Source of the DNA: Glandiceps talaboti
Lineage: Eukaryota > Hemichordata > Enteropneusta > Spengelidae
DNA: 64,000 nucleotides
Reading direction: 5' to 3'
NCBI RefSeq assembly: GCF_964340395.1
Contig: NC_135558.1
Coordinates: forward strand, 20,423,871 to 20,487,870
The notes under the pieces are model-generated. The model did not search any database and was not told the origin of the DNA. It worked only from the letters and a program-made list of their open reading frames with translations. Of the stretch, positions 26,417 through 39,239 are shown in pieces (position 1 is the first letter of the stretch; every line of letters starts with the position of its first letter). A program made the position numbers and the translations under genes.

Positions 26417-26534
26417 GCCTACGGCCATACTACGTAGAAAACACCGGTTCTCGTCCGATCACCGAAGTTAAGCTGCGTCGGGCGTGGTTAGTACTTGGAT
26501 GGGAGACCGCCTGGGAATACCACGTGCCGTAGGC
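26417..26534 (+). rRNA. 5S rRNA gene, unit 42
   Basis: Intact. Spacer type K: GCCTCCAAAA upstream and TACCTG just before the gene. Confidence 0.96.
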
Positions 26535-27050
26535 GTTTCTATTATATTTTTTTTTTCATTTCTTTTCATTTTACTCGAGATATGTTTGTATGATTATTTT
26601 TTTTATCGTTACGAGTCTTACGACAATGACGTGAACTGCTCGGGGTTGCGCCTCTTGTGACGAGCGCCATCTACGACAAAAAGTAACATTAGGTATTTTA
26701 TTTTATTTTTTCTTTTCTTTTCATTTTACTCGAGATATGTTTGTATGATTATTTTTCAACTTGTTCTGAGAGCAACGAACACCCTGAGCAACAACCACCT
26801 GTAGCAACAACATACGACATACCATGAATACAGTATCTATCTGATACGGCGATCTATGTGTTCACTCACATATTACGATTACAGTTTTAAGTCAGTACGA
26901 ATAACTTCTCTCGCCATTTAAAAAAAAAATTACTGCCCCCAAAAATAGGGTTGGTCGGGTTATCGGAAAAAACGCATTGTTTCTGTTTACTGGTAACTGG
27001 TATTAAACGAGTCGTTAGTATATAACCTTATAACTTTGCTGTAAGTACCT

Positions 27051-27168
27051 GCCTACGGCCATACTACGTAGAAAACACCGGTTCTCGTCCGATCACCGAA
27101 GTTAAGCTGCGTCGGGCGTGGTTAGTACTTGGATGGGAGACCGCCTGGGAATACCACGTGCCGTAGGC
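27051..27168 (+). rRNA. 5S rRNA gene, unit 43
   Basis: Intact. Spacer type L: TACCTG before the gene and a C-like tail with GACGACCGCC. Confidence 0.96.
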
Positions 27169-27691
27169 GTTTCTATTATATATTTTTTTTTCATTTCTTT
27201 TTTAATTTCATTTTACTCGAGATATGTTTGTATGATCATTTTTTTTATCGTTACGAGTCTTACGACAATGACGTGAACTGCTCGGGGTTGCGCATCTTGT
27301 GACGACCGCCATCTACGACAAAAAGTAACATTAGGTATTTTATTTTTTTTTTCATTTCTTTTCATTTTACTCGAGATATATTTGTATGATTATTTTTCAA
27401 CTTGTTCTGAGAGCAACGAACACCCTGAGCAACAACCACCTGTAGCAACAACATACGACATACCATGAATACAGTATCTATCTGATACGGCGATCTATGT
27501 GTTCACTCACATATTACGATTACAGTTTTAAGTCAGTACGAATAACTTCTCTCGCCATTTAAAAAAAAAATTACTGCCCCCAAAAATAGAGTTGGTCGGG
27601 TTATCGGAAAAAACGCATTGTTTCTGTTTACTGGTAACTGGTATTAAACGAGTCGTTAGTATATAACCTTATAACTTTGCTGTAAGTACTT

Positions 27692-27777
27692 GCCTACGGC
27701 CATACTACGTAGAAAACACCGGTTCTCGTCCGATCACCGAAGTTAAGCTGCGCCTGGGAATACCACGTGCCGTAGGC
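27692..27777 (+). pseudogene. 5S rRNA pseudogene, 32-nt deletion, unit 44
   Basis: Only 86 nt long: AAGCTGCG joins directly to CCTGGGAATACC, removing 5S positions 62-93. That takes out the intermediate element, most of box C and one side of several helices, so neither TFIIIA binding nor a normal fold is expected. Both helix I ends and the upstream TATA box are kept. Spacer type M. Confidence 0.95.
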
Positions 27778-28289
27778 GTTTCTATTATATTTTTTTTTTC
27801 ATTTCTTTTCATTTTACTCGAGATATGTTTGTATGATCATTTTTTTTATCGTTACGAGTCTTACGACAATGACGTGAACTGCTCGGGGTTGCGCATCTTG
27901 TGACGAGTGCCATCTACGACAAAAAGTAACATTAGGTTTTGTTTTTTTTTCATTTCTTTTCATTTTACTCGAGATATATTTGTATGATTATTTTTCAACT
28001 TGTTCTGAGAGCAACGAACACCCTGAGCAACAACCACCTGTAGCAACAACATACGACATACCATGAAAACAGTATCTATCTGATACGGCGATCTATGTGT
28101 TCACTCACATATTACGATTACAGTTTTAAGTCAGTACGAATAACTTCTCTCGCCATTTAAAAAAAAAATTACTGCCCCCAAAAATAGGGTTGGTCGGGTT
28201 ATCGGAAAAAACGCATTGTTTCTGTTTACTGGTAACTGGTATTAAACGAGTCGTTAGTATATAACCTTATAACTTTGCTGTAAGTACCT

Positions 28290-28407
28290 GCCTACGGCCA
28301 TACTACGTAGAAAACACCGGTTCTCGTCCGATCACCGAAGTTAAGCTGCGTCGGGCGTGGTTAGTACTTGGATGGGAGACCGCCTGGGAATACCACGTGC
28401 CGTAGGC
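28290..28407 (+). rRNA. 5S rRNA gene, unit 45
   Basis: Intact. Type L, duplicate of unit 43. Confidence 0.96.
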
Positions 28408-28930
28408 GTTTCTATTATATATTTTTTTTTCATTTCTTTTTTAATTTCATTTTACTCGAGATATGTTTGTATGATCATTTTTTTTATCGTTACGAGTCTT
28501 ACGACAATGACGTGAACTGCTCGGGGTTGCGCATCTTGTGACGACCGCCATCTACGACAAAAAGTAACATTAGGTATTTTATTTTTTTTTTCATTTCTTT
28601 TCATTTTACTCGAGATATATTTGTATGATTATTTTTCAACTTGTTCTGAGAGCAACGAACACCCTGAGCAACAACCACCTGTAGCAACAACATACGACAT
28701 ACCATGAATACAGTATCTATCTGATACGGCGATCTATGTGTTCACTCACATATTACGATTACAGTTTTAAGTCAGTACGAATAACTTCTCTCGCCATTTA
28801 AAAAAAAAATTACTGCCCCCAAAAATAGAGTTGGTCGGGTTATCGGAAAAAACGCATTGTTTCTGTTTACTGGTAACTGGTATTAAACGAGTCGTTAGTA
28901 TATAACCTTATAACTTTGCTGTAAGTACTT

Positions 28931-29016
28931 GCCTACGGCCATACTACGTAGAAAACACCGGTTCTCGTCCGATCACCGAAGTTAAGCTGCGCCTGGGAAT
29001 ACCACGTGCCGTAGGC
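28931..29016 (+). pseudogene. 5S rRNA pseudogene, 32-nt deletion, unit 46
   Basis: Same 62-93 deletion and same junction as unit 44, copied by the 1,239-bp tandem duplication. Confidence 0.95.
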
Positions 29017-29528
29017 GTTTCTATTATATTTTTTTTTTCATTTCTTTTCATTTTACTCGAGATATGTTTGTATGATCATTTTTTTTATCGTTACGAGTCT
29101 TACGACAATGACGTGAACTGCTCGGGGTTGCGCATCTTGTGACGAGTGCCATCTACGACAAAAAGTAACATTAGGTTTTGTTTTTTTTTCATTTCTTTTC
29201 ATTTTACTCGAGATATATTTGTATGATTATTTTTCAACTTGTTCTGAGAGCAACGAACACCCTGAGCAACAACCAACTGTAGCAACAACATACGACATAC
29301 CATGAAAACAGTATCTATCTGATACGGCGATCTATGTGTTCACTCACATATTACGATTACAGTTTTAAGTCAGTACGAATAACTTCTCTCGCCATTTAAA
29401 AAAAAAATTACTGCCCCCAAAAATAGGGTTGGTCGGGTTATCGGAAAAAACGCATTGTTTCTGTTTACTGGTAACTGGTATTAAACGAGTCGTTAGTATA
29501 TAACCTTATAACTTTGCTGTAAGTACTT

Positions 29529-29646
29529 GCCTACGGCCATACTACGTAGAAAACACCGGTTCTCGTCCGATCACCGAAGTTAAGCTGCGTCGGGCGTGGT
29601 TAGTACTTGGATGGGAGACCGCCTGGGAATACCACGTGCCGTAGGC
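29529..29646 (+). rRNA. 5S rRNA gene, unit 47
   Basis: Intact. Spacer type N (T7 before ATCGTTACG). Confidence 0.96.
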
Positions 29647-30161
29647 GTTTCTATTATATTTTTTTTTTCATTTCTTTTCATTTTACTCGAGATATGTTTG
29701 TATGATTATTTTTTTATCGTTACGAGTCTTACGACAATGACGTGAACTGCTCGGGGTTGCGCCTCTTGTGACGAGCGCCATCTACGACAAAAAGTAACAT
29801 TAGGTATTTTATTTTATTTTTTCATTTCTTTTCATTTTACTCGAGATATGTTTGTATGATTATTTTTCAACTTGTTCTGAGAGCAACGAACACCCTGAGC
29901 AACAACCACCTGTAGCAACAACATACGACATACCGTGAATACAGTATCTATCTGATACGGCGATCTATGTGTTCACTCACATATTACGATTACAGTTTTA
30001 AGTCAGTACGAATAACTTCTCTCGCCATTTAAAAAAAAAATTACTGCCCCCAAAAATAGGGTTGGTCGGGTTATCGGAAAAAACGCATTGTTTCTGTTTA
30101 CTGGTAACTGGTATTAAACGAGTCGTTAGTGTATAACCTTATAACTTTGCTGTAAGTACTT

Positions 30162-30279
30162 GCCTACGGCCATACTACGTAGAAAACACCGGTTCTCGTC
30201 CGATCACCGAAGTTAAGCTGCGTCGGGCGTGGTTAGTACTTGGATGGGAGACCGCCTGGGAATACCACGTGCCGTAGGC
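30162..30279 (+). rRNA. 5S rRNA gene, unit 48
   Basis: Intact. Spacer type O with GTGTATAACC upstream; private TTGCTCATC in the 3' spacer. Confidence 0.96.
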
Positions 30280-30792
30280 GTTTCTATTATATTTTTTTTT
30301 TCATTTCTTTTCATTTTACTCGAGATATGTTTGTATGATCATTTTTTTTATCGTTACGAGTCTTACGACAATGACGTGAACTGCTCGGGGTTGCTCATCT
30401 TGTGACGAGTGCCATCTACGACAAAAAGTAACATTAGGTTTTTTTTTTTTTTTCATTTCTTTTCATTTTACTCGAGATATATTTGTATGATTATTTTTCA
30501 ACTTGTTCTGAGAGCAACGAACACCCTGAGCAACAACCACCTGTAGCAACAACATACGACATACCATGAAAACAGTATCTATCTGATACGGCGATCTATG
30601 TGTTCACTCACATATTACGATTACAGTTTTAAGTCAGTACGAATAACTTCTCTCGCCATTTAAAAAAAAAATTACTGCCCCCAAAAATAGGGTTGGTCGG
30701 GTTATCGGAAAAAACGCATTGTTTCTGTTTACTGGTAACTGGTATTAAACGAGTCGTTAGTATATAACCTTATAACTTTGCTGTAAGTACTT

Positions 30793-30910
30793 GCCTACGG
30801 CCATACTACGTAGAAAACACCGGTTCTCGTCCGATCACCGAAGTTAAGCTGCGTCGGGCGTGGTTAGTACTTGGATGGGAGACCGCCTGGGAATACCACG
30901 TGCCGTAGGC
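30793..30910 (+). rRNA. 5S rRNA gene, unit 49
   Basis: Intact. Spacer type P, unique (GTAACCATTAGG and GTATGGTTATT). Confidence 0.96.
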
Positions 30911-31426
30911 GTTTCTATTATATTTTTTTTTTCATTTCTTTTCATTTTACTCGAGATATGTTTGTATGATCATTTTTTTTATCGTTACGAGTCTTACGAC
31001 AATGACGTGAACTGCTCGGGGTTGCGCCTCTTGTGACGAGCGCCATCTACGACAAAAAGTAACCATTAGGTATTTTATATTTTTTTTCATTTCTTTTCAT
31101 TTTACTCGAGATATGTTTGTATGGTTATTTTTCAACTTGTTCTGAGAGCAACGAACACCCTGAGCAACAACCACCTGTAGCAACAACATACGACATACCG
31201 TGAATACAGTATCTATCTGATACGGCGATCTATGTGTTCACTCACATATTACGATTACAGTTTTAAGTCAGTACGAATAACTTCTCTCGCCATTTAAAAA
31301 AAAAATTACTGCCCCCAAAAATAGGGTTGGTCGGGTTATCGGAAAAAACGCATTGTTTCTGTTTACTGGTAACTGGTATTAAACGAGTCGTTAGTGTATA
31401 ACCTTATAACTTTGCTGTAAGTACTT

Positions 31427-31544
31427 GCCTACGGCCATACTACGTAGAAAACACCGGTTCTCGTCCGATCACCGAAGTTAAGCTGCGTCGGGCGTGGTTA
31501 GTACTTGGATGGGAGACCGCCTGGGAATACCACGTGCCGTAGGC
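31427..31544 (+). rRNA. 5S rRNA gene, unit 50
   Basis: Intact. Spacer type O with GTGTATAACC. Confidence 0.96.
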
Positions 31545-32059
31545 GTTTCTATTATATTTTTTTTTTCATTTCTTTTCATTTTACTCGAGATATGTTTGTA
31601 TGATCATTTTTTTTATCGTTACGAGTCTTACGACAATGACGTGAACTGCTCGGGGTTGCGCATCTTGTGACGAGTGCCATCTACGACAAAAAGTAACATT
31701 AGGTTTTTTTTGTTTTTTTTCATTTCTTTTCATTTTACTCGAGATATATTTGTATGATTATTTTTCAACTTGTTCTGAGAGCAACGAACACCCTGAGCAA
31801 CAACCACCTGTAGCAACAACATACGACATACCATGAAAACAGTATCTATCTGATACGGCGATCTATGTGTTCACTCACATATTACGATTACAGTTTTAAG
31901 TCAGTACGAATAACTTCTCTCGCCATTTAAAAAAAAAATTACTGCCCCCAAAAATAGGGTTGGTCGGGTTATCGGAAAAAACGCATTGTTTCTGTTTACT
32001 GGTAACTGGTATTAAACGAGTCGTTAGTATATAACCTTATAACTTTGCTGTAAGTACCT

Positions 32060-32177
32060 GCCTACGGCCATACTACGTAGAAAACACCGGTTCTCGTCCG
32101 ATCACCGAAGTTAAGCTGCGTCGGGCGTGGTTAGTACTTGGATGGGAGACCGCCTGGGAATACCACGTGCCGTAGGT
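32060..32177 (+). rRNA. 5S rRNA gene, unit 51 (C118T)
   Basis: Full length. The last helix I base is T (CCGTAGGT), giving a G-U end pair. Spacer type Q (TTTTCTTTTC, TACCTG). Confidence 0.95.
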
Positions 32178-32642
32178 GTTTCTATTATATTTTTTTTTTC
32201 ATTTCTTTTCATTTTACTCGAGATATGTTTGTATGATTATTTTTTTTATCGTTACGAGTCTTACGACAATGACGTGAACTGCTCGGGGTTGCGCCTCTTG
32301 TGACGAGCGCCATCTACGACAAAAAGTAACATTAGGTATTTTATTTTATTTTTTCTTTTCTTTTCATTTTACTCGAGATATGTTTGTATGATTATTTTTC
32401 AACTTGTTCTGAGAGCAACGAACACCCTGAGCAACAAACACCTGTAGCAACAACATACGACATACCATGAATACAGTATCTATCTGATACGGCGATCTAT
32501 GTGTTCACTCACATATTACGATTACAGTTTTAAGTCAGTACGAATAACTTCTCTCGCCATTTAAAAAAAAAATTACTGCCCCCAAAAATAGGGTTGGTCG
32601 GGTTATCGGAAAAAACACATTGTTTCTGTTTACTGGTAACTG

Positions 32643-32663
32643 TCTTTCAGTATTTTCTAGTGG
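32643..32663 (+). repeat. 21-bp spacer insertion (type R/S units)
   Basis: TCTTTCAGTATTTTCTAGTGG is inserted in the GGTAACTG/GTATTAAACG stretch, about 50 bp upstream of the 5S gene. The same insertion is in units 53 (33299-33319), 57, 58, 71, 72 and 74 and in no other unit. Confidence 0.9.
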
Positions 32664-32714
32664 GTATTAAACGAGTCGTTAGTATATAACCTTATAACTT
32701 TGCTGTAAGTACTT

Positions 32715-32832
32715 GCCTACGGCCATACTACGTAGAAAACACCGGTTCTCGTCCGATCACCGAAGTTAAGCTGCGTCGGGCGTGGTTAGTACTTGGATGG
32801 GAGACCGCCTGGGAATACCACGTGCCGTAGGC
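32715..32832 (+). rRNA. 5S rRNA gene, unit 52
   Basis: Intact. Spacer type R with the 21-bp insertion and GATATGTATG. Confidence 0.96.
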
Positions 32833-33370
32833 GTTTCTATTATATTTTTTTTTTTTCATTTCTTTTCATTTTACTCGAGATATGTTTGTATGATTATTTT
32901 TTTTATCGTTACGAGTCTTACGACAATGACGTGAACTGCTCGGGGTTGCGCCTCTTGTGACGAACGCCATCTACGACAAAAAGTAACATTAGGTATTTTA
33001 TTTTATTTTTTCATTTCTTTTCATTTTACTCGAGATATGTATGTATGATTATTTTTCAACTTGTTCTGAGAGCAACGAACACCCTGAGCAACAACCACCT
33101 GTAGCAACAACATACGACATACCGTGAATACAGTATCTATCTGATACGGCGATCTATGTGTTCACTCACATATTACGATTACAGTTTTAAGTCAGTACGA
33201 ATAACTTCTCTCGCCATTTAAAAAAAAAATTACTGCCCCCAAAAATAGGGTTGGTCGGGTTATCGGAAAAACACATTGTTTCTGTTTACTGGTAACTGTC
33301 TTTCAGTATTTTCTAGTGGGTATTAAACGAGTCGTTAGTATATAACCTTATAACTTTGCTGTAAGTACTT

Positions 33371-33488
33371 GCCTACGGCCATACTACGTAGAAAACACCG
33401 GTTCTCGTCCGATCACCGAAGTTAAGCTGCGTCGGGCGTGGTTAGTACTTGGATGGGAGACCGCCTGGGAATACCACGTGCCGTAGGC
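33371..33488 (+). rRNA. 5S rRNA gene, unit 53
   Basis: Intact. Spacer type S with the 21-bp insertion and GGAAAAACACATT. Confidence 0.96.
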
Positions 33489-34004
33489 GTTTCTATTATA
33501 TTTTTTTTTTCATTTCTTTTCATTTTACTCGAGATATGTTTGTATGATTATTTTTTTTATCGTTACGAGTCTTACGACAATGACGTGAACTGCTCGGGGT
33601 TGCGCCTCTTGTGACGAGCGCCATCTACGACAAAAAGTAACATTAGGTATTTTATTTTATTTTTTCATTTCTTTTCATTTTACTCGAGATATGTTTGTAT
33701 GATTATTTTTCAACTTGTTCTGAGAGCAACGAACACCCTGAGCAACAACCACCTGTAGCAACAACATACGACATACCGTGAATACAGTATCTATCTGATA
33801 CGGCGATCTATGTGTTCACTCACATATTACGATTACAGTTTTAAGTCAGTACGAATAACTTCTCTCGCCATTTAAAAAAAAAATTACTGCCCCCAAAAAT
33901 AGGGTTGGTCGGGTTATCGGAAAAAACGCATTGTTTCTGTTTACTGGTAACTGGTATTAATCGAGTCGTTAGTATATAACCTTATAACTTTGCTGTAAGT
34001 ACTT

Positions 34005-34122
34005 GCCTACGGCCATACTACGTAGAAAACACCGGTTCTCGTCCGATCACCGAAGTTAAGCTGCGTCGGGCGTGGTTAGTACTTGGATGGGAGACCGCCT
34101 GGGAATACCACGTGCCGTAGGC
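34005..34122 (+). rRNA. 5S rRNA gene, unit 54
   Basis: Intact. Spacer type B'. Confidence 0.96.
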
Positions 34123-34637
34123 GTTTCTATTATATTTTTTTTTTCATTTCTTTTCATTTTACTCGAGATATGTTTGTATGATCATTTTTTTTATCGTTAC
34201 GAGTCTTACGACAATGACGTGAACTGCTCGGGGTTGCGCCTCTTGTGACGAGCGCCATCTACGACAAAAAGTAACATTAGGTATTTTATATTTTTTTTCA
34301 TTTCTTTTCATTTTACTCGAGATATATTTGTATGATTATTTTTCAACTTGTTCTGAGAGCAACGAACACCCTGAGCAACAACCACCTGTAGCAACAACAT
34401 ACGACATACCATGAATACAGTATCTATCTGATACGGCGATCTATGTGTTCACTCACATATTACGATTACAGTTTTAAGTCAGTACGAATAACTTCTCTCG
34501 CCATTTAAAAAAAAAATTACTGCCCCCAAAAATAGGGTTGGTCGGGTTATCGGAAAAAACGCATTGTTTCTGTTTACTGGTAACTGGTATTAATCGAGTC
34601 GTTAGTATATAACCTTATAACTTTGCTGTAAGTACTT

Positions 34638-34755
34638 GCCTACGGCCATACTACGTAGAAAACACCGGTTCTCGTCCGATCACCGAAGTTAAGCTGCGTC
34701 GGGCGTGGTTAGTACTTGGATGGGAGACCGCCTGGGAATACCACGTGCCGTAGGC
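34638..34755 (+). rRNA. 5S rRNA gene, unit 55
   Basis: Intact. Spacer type C, the last C-type unit. Confidence 0.96.
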
Positions 34756-35277
34756 GTTTCTATTATATATTTTTTTTTCATTTCTTTTTTAATTTCATTT
34801 TACTCGAGATATGTTTGTATGATCATTTTTTTTATCGTTACGAGTCTTACGACAATGACGTGAACTGCTCGGGGTTGCGCATCTTGTGACGAGCGCCATC
34901 TACGACAAAAAGTAACATTAGGTATTTTTTTTTTTTTTCATTTCTTTTCATTTTACTCGAGATATATTTGTATGATTATTTTTCAACTTGTTCTGAGAGC
35001 AACGAACACCCTGAGCAACAACCACCTGTAGCAACAACATACGACATACCATGAATACAGTATCTATCTGATACGGCGATCTATGTGTTCACTCACATAT
35101 TACGATTACAGTTTTAAGTCAGTACGAATAACTTCTCTCGCCATTTAAAAAAAAAATTACTGCCCCCAAAAATAGGGTTGGTCGGGTTATCGGAAAAAAC
35201 GCATTGTTTCTGTTTACTGGTAACTGGTATTAAACGAGTCGTTAGTATATAACCTTATAACTTTGCTGTAAGTACCT

Positions 35278-35395
35278 GCCTACGGCCATACTACGTAGAA
35301 AACACCGGTTCTCGTCCGATCACCGAAGTTAAGCTGCGTCGGGCGTGGTTAGTACTTGGATGGGAGACCGCCTGGGAATACCACGTGCCGTAGGC
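35278..35395 (+). rRNA. 5S rRNA gene, unit 56
   Basis: Intact. Type Q without the C118T of unit 51. Confidence 0.96.
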
Positions 35396-35933
35396 GTTTC
35401 TATTATATTTTTTTTTTTCATTTCTTTTCATTTTACTCGAGATATGTTTGTATGATTATTTTTTTTATCGTTACGAGTCTTACGACAATGACGTGAACTG
35501 CTCGGGGTTGCGCCTCTTGTGACGAGCGCCATCTACGACAAAAAGTAACATTAGGTATTTTATTTTATTTTTTCTTTTCTTTTCATTTTACTCGAGATAT
35601 GTTTGTATGATTATTTTTCAACTTGTTCTGAGAGCAACGAACACCCTGAGCAACAAACACCTGTAGCAACAACATACGACATACCATGAATACAGTATCT
35701 ATCTGATACGGCGATCTATGTGTTCACTCACATATTACGATTACAGTTTTAAGTCAGTACGAATAACTTCTCTCGCCATTTAAAAAAAAAATTACTGCCC
35801 CCAAAAATAGGGTTGGTCGGGTTATCGGAAAAAACACATTGTTTCTGTTTACTGGTAACTGTCTTTCAGTATTTTCTAGTGGGTATTAAACGAGTCGTTA
35901 GTATATAACCTTATAACTTTGCTGTAAGTACTT

Positions 35934-36051
35934 GCCTACGGCCATACTACGTAGAAAACACCGGTTCTCGTCCGATCACCGAAGTTAAGCTGCGTCGGGC
36001 GTGGTTAGTACTTGGATGGGAGACCGCCTGGGAATACCACGTGCCGTAGGC
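35934..36051 (+). rRNA. 5S rRNA gene, unit 57
   Basis: Intact. Type R with the 21-bp insertion. Confidence 0.96.
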
Positions 36052-36589
36052 GTTTCTATTATATTTTTTTTTTTTCATTTCTTTTCATTTTACTCGAGAT
36101 ATGTTTGTATGATTATTTTTTTTATCGTTACGAGTCTTACGACAATGACGTGAACTGCTCGGGGTTGCGCCTCTTGTGACGAACGCCATCTACGACAAAA
36201 AGTAACATTAGGTATTTTATTTTATTTTTTCATTTCTTTTCATTTTACTCGAGATATGTATGTATGATTATTTTTCAACTTGTTCTGAGAGCAACGAACA
36301 CCCTGAGCAACAACCACCTGTAGCAACAACATACGACATACCGTGAATACAGTATCTATCTGATACGGCGATCTATGTGTTCACTCACATATTACGATTA
36401 CAGTTTTAAGTCAGTACGAATAACTTCTCTCGCCATTTAAAAAAAAAATTACTGCCCCCAAAAATAGGGTTGGTCGGGTTATCGGAAAAACACATTGTTT
36501 CTGTTTACTGGTAACTGTCTTTCAGTATTTTCTAGTGGGTATTAAACGAGTCGTTAGTATATAACCTTATAACTTTGCTGTAAGTACTT

Positions 36590-36707
36590 GCCTACGGCCA
36601 TACTACGTAGAAAACACCGGTTCTCGTCCGATCACCGAAGTTAAGCTGCGTCGGGCGTGGTTAGTACTTGGATGGGAGACCGCCTGGGAATACCACGTGC
36701 CGTAGGC
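36590..36707 (+). rRNA. 5S rRNA gene, unit 58
   Basis: Intact. Type S with the 21-bp insertion. Confidence 0.96.
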
Positions 36708-37223
36708 GTTTCTATTATATTTTTTTTTTCATTTCTTTTCATTTTACTCGAGATATGTTTGTATGATTATTTTTTTTATCGTTACGAGTCTTACGACAAT
36801 GACGTGAACTGCTCGGGGTTGCGCCTCTTGTGACGAGCGCCATCTACGACAAAAAGTAACATTAGGTATTTTATTTTATTTTTTCATTTCTTTTCATTTT
36901 ACTCGAGATATGTTTGTATGATTATTTTTCAACTTGTTCTGAGAGCAACGAACACCCTGAGCAACAACCACCTGTAGCAACAACATACGACATACCGTGA
37001 ATACAGTATCTATCTGATACGGCGATCTATGTGTTCACTCACATATTACGATTACAGTTTTAAGTCAGTACGAATAACTTCTCTCGCCATTTAAAAAAAA
37101 AATTACTGCCCCCAAAAATAGGGTTGGTCGGGTTATCGGAAAAAACGCATTGTTTCTGTTTACTGGTAACTGGTATTAATCGAGTCGTTAGTATATAACC
37201 TTATAACTTTGCTGTAAGTACTT

Positions 37224-37341
37224 GCCTACGGCCATACTACGTAGAAAACACCGGTTCTCGTCCGATCACCGAAGTTAAGCTGCGTCGGGCGTGGTTAGTA
37301 CTTGGATGGGAGACCGCCTGGGAATACCACGTGCCGTAGGC
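37224..37341 (+). rRNA. 5S rRNA gene, unit 59
   Basis: Intact. B'-like spacer with GCGCATC, a mosaic of B' and C features. Confidence 0.96.
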
Positions 37342-37856
37342 GTTTCTATTATATTTTTTTTTTCATTTCTTTTCATTTTACTCGAGATATGTTTGTATGA
37401 TCATTTTTTTTATCGTTACGAGTCTTACGACAATGACGTGAACTGCTCGGGGTTGCGCATCTTGTGACGAGCGCCATCTACGACAAAAAGTAACATTAGG
37501 TATTTATTTTTTTTTTTCATTTCTTTTCATTTTACTCGAGATATATTTGTATGATTATTTTTCAACTTGTTCTGAGAGCAACGAACACCCTGAGCAACAA
37601 CCACCTGTAGCAACAACATACGACATACCATGAATACAGTATCTATCTGATACGGCGATCTATGTGTTCACTCACATATTACGATTACAGTTTTAAGTCA
37701 GTACGAATAACTTCTCTCGCCATTTAAAAAAAAAATTACTGCCCCCAAAAATAGGGTTGGTCGGGTTATCGGAAAAAACGCATTGTTTCTGTTTACTGGT
37801 AACTGGTATTAAACGAGTCGTTAGTATATAACCTTATAACTTTGCTGTAAGTACTT

Positions 37857-37974
37857 GCCTACGGCCATACTACGTAGAAAACACCGGTTCTCGTCCGATC
37901 ACCGAAGTTAAGCTGCGTCGGGCGTGGTTAGTACTTGGATGGGAGACCGCCTGGGAATACCACGTGCCGTAGGC
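37857..37974 (+). rRNA. 5S rRNA gene, unit 60
   Basis: Intact. Type D', partner of unit 39 without its 4-nt insertion. Confidence 0.96.
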
Positions 37975-38490
37975 GTTTCTATTATATTTTTTTTTTCATT
38001 TCTTTTCATTTTACTCGAGATATGTTTGTATGATTATTTTTTTTATCGTTACGAGTCTTACGACAATGACGTGAACTGCTCGGGGTTGCGCCTCTTGTGA
38101 CGAGCGCCATCTACGACAAAAAGTAACATTAGGTATTTTATTTTTTTTTTTCATTTCTTTTCATTTTACTCGAGATATGTTTGTATGATTATTTTTCAAC
38201 TTGTTCTGAGAGCAACGAACACCCTGAGCAACAACCACCTGTAGCAACAACATACGACATACCGTGAATACAGTATCTATCTGATACGGCGATCTATGTG
38301 TTCACTCACATATTACGATTACAGTTTTAAGTCAGTACGAATAACTTCTCTCGCCATTTAAAAAAAAAATTACTGCCCCCAAAAATAGGGTTGGTCGGGT
38401 TATCGGAAAAAACGCATTGTTTCTGTTTACTGGTAACTGGTATTAAACGAGTCGTTAGTATATAACCTTATAACTTTGCTGTAAGTACTT

Positions 38491-38608
38491 GCCTACGGCC
38501 ATACTACGTAGAAAACACCGGTTCTCGTCCGATCACCGAAGTTAAGCTGCGTCGGGCGTGGTTAGTACTTGGATGGGAGACCGCCTGGGAATACCACGTG
38601 CCGTAGGC
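38491..38608 (+). rRNA. 5S rRNA gene, unit 61
   Basis: Intact. Type I, 13,340 bp from unit 40. Confidence 0.96.
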
Positions 38609-39121
38609 GTTTCTATTATATTTTTTTTTTCATTTCTTTTCATTTTACTCGAGATATGTTTGTATGATCATTTTTTTTATCGTTACGAGTCTTACGACAA
38701 TGACGTGAACTGCTCGGGGTTGCGCATCTTGTGACGAGTGCCATCTACGACAAAAAGTAACATTAGGTATTTATTTTTTTTTCATTTCTTTTCATTTTAC
38801 TCGAGATATATTTGTATGATTATTTTTCAACTTGTTCTGAGAGCAACGAACACCCTGAGCAACAACCACCTGTAGCAACAACATACGACATACCATGAAA
38901 ACAGTATCTATCTGATACGGCGATCTATGTGTTCACTCACATATTACGATTACAGTTTTAAGTCAGTACGAATAACTTCTCTCGCCATTTAAAAAAAAAA
39001 TTACTGCCCCCAAAAATAGGGTTGGTCGGGTTATCGGAAAAAACGCATTGTTTCTGTTTACTGGTAACTGGTATTAAACGAGTCGTTAGTATATAACCTT
39101 ATAACTTTGCTGTAAGTACTT

Positions 39122-39239
39122 GCCTACGGCCATACTATGTAGAAAACACCGGTTCTCGTCCGATCACCGAAGTTAAGCTGCGTCGGGCGTGGTTAGTACT
39201 TGGATGGGAGACCGCCTGGGAATACCACGTGCCGTAGGC
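39122..39239 (+). rRNA. 5S rRNA gene, unit 62 (C17T)
   Basis: Full length; carries the C17T of unit 41. Type J. Confidence 0.95.

Larger units (their letters stand above)
26841..28079 (+). repeat. 2-unit tandem duplication, copy 1 (units 43-44)
   Basis: A 1,239-bp pair made of one intact 5S unit (type L) and one deleted 5S unit (type M). It is repeated directly at 28080-29318. Confidence 0.95.
28080..29318 (+). repeat. 2-unit tandem duplication, copy 2 (units 45-46)
   Basis: Same length as copy 1 (1,239 bp). The only difference I noticed is CAACCAACTG for CAACCACCTG near 29275, so this is a very recent event. Confidence 0.95.
24303..33794 (+). repeat. large block duplication, copy 1 (units 39-53)
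   Basis: Type order D' I J K L M L M N O P O Q R S. Genes of units 40-44 are displaced by exactly 13,340 bp from units 61-65, and those of units 47-53 by 12,102-12,103 bp from units 66-72. The 1,238-bp change in offset is the extra L-M pair present only here. Confidence 0.92.
31850..35067 (+). repeat. 5-unit block, copy 1 (units 51-55)
   Basis: Types Q R S B' C. Types Q R S B' return from 35068 with a 3,218-3,219-bp shift. Types R and S carry a 21-bp insertion upstream of the TATA box. Confidence 0.88.
35068..37640 (+). repeat. 5-unit block, partial copy 2 (units 56-59)
   Basis: Types Q R S B' follow the 31850 block. The last unit has GCGCATC, unlike its partner unit 54, before the array switches to the second large block at 37647. 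Confidence 0.8.
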
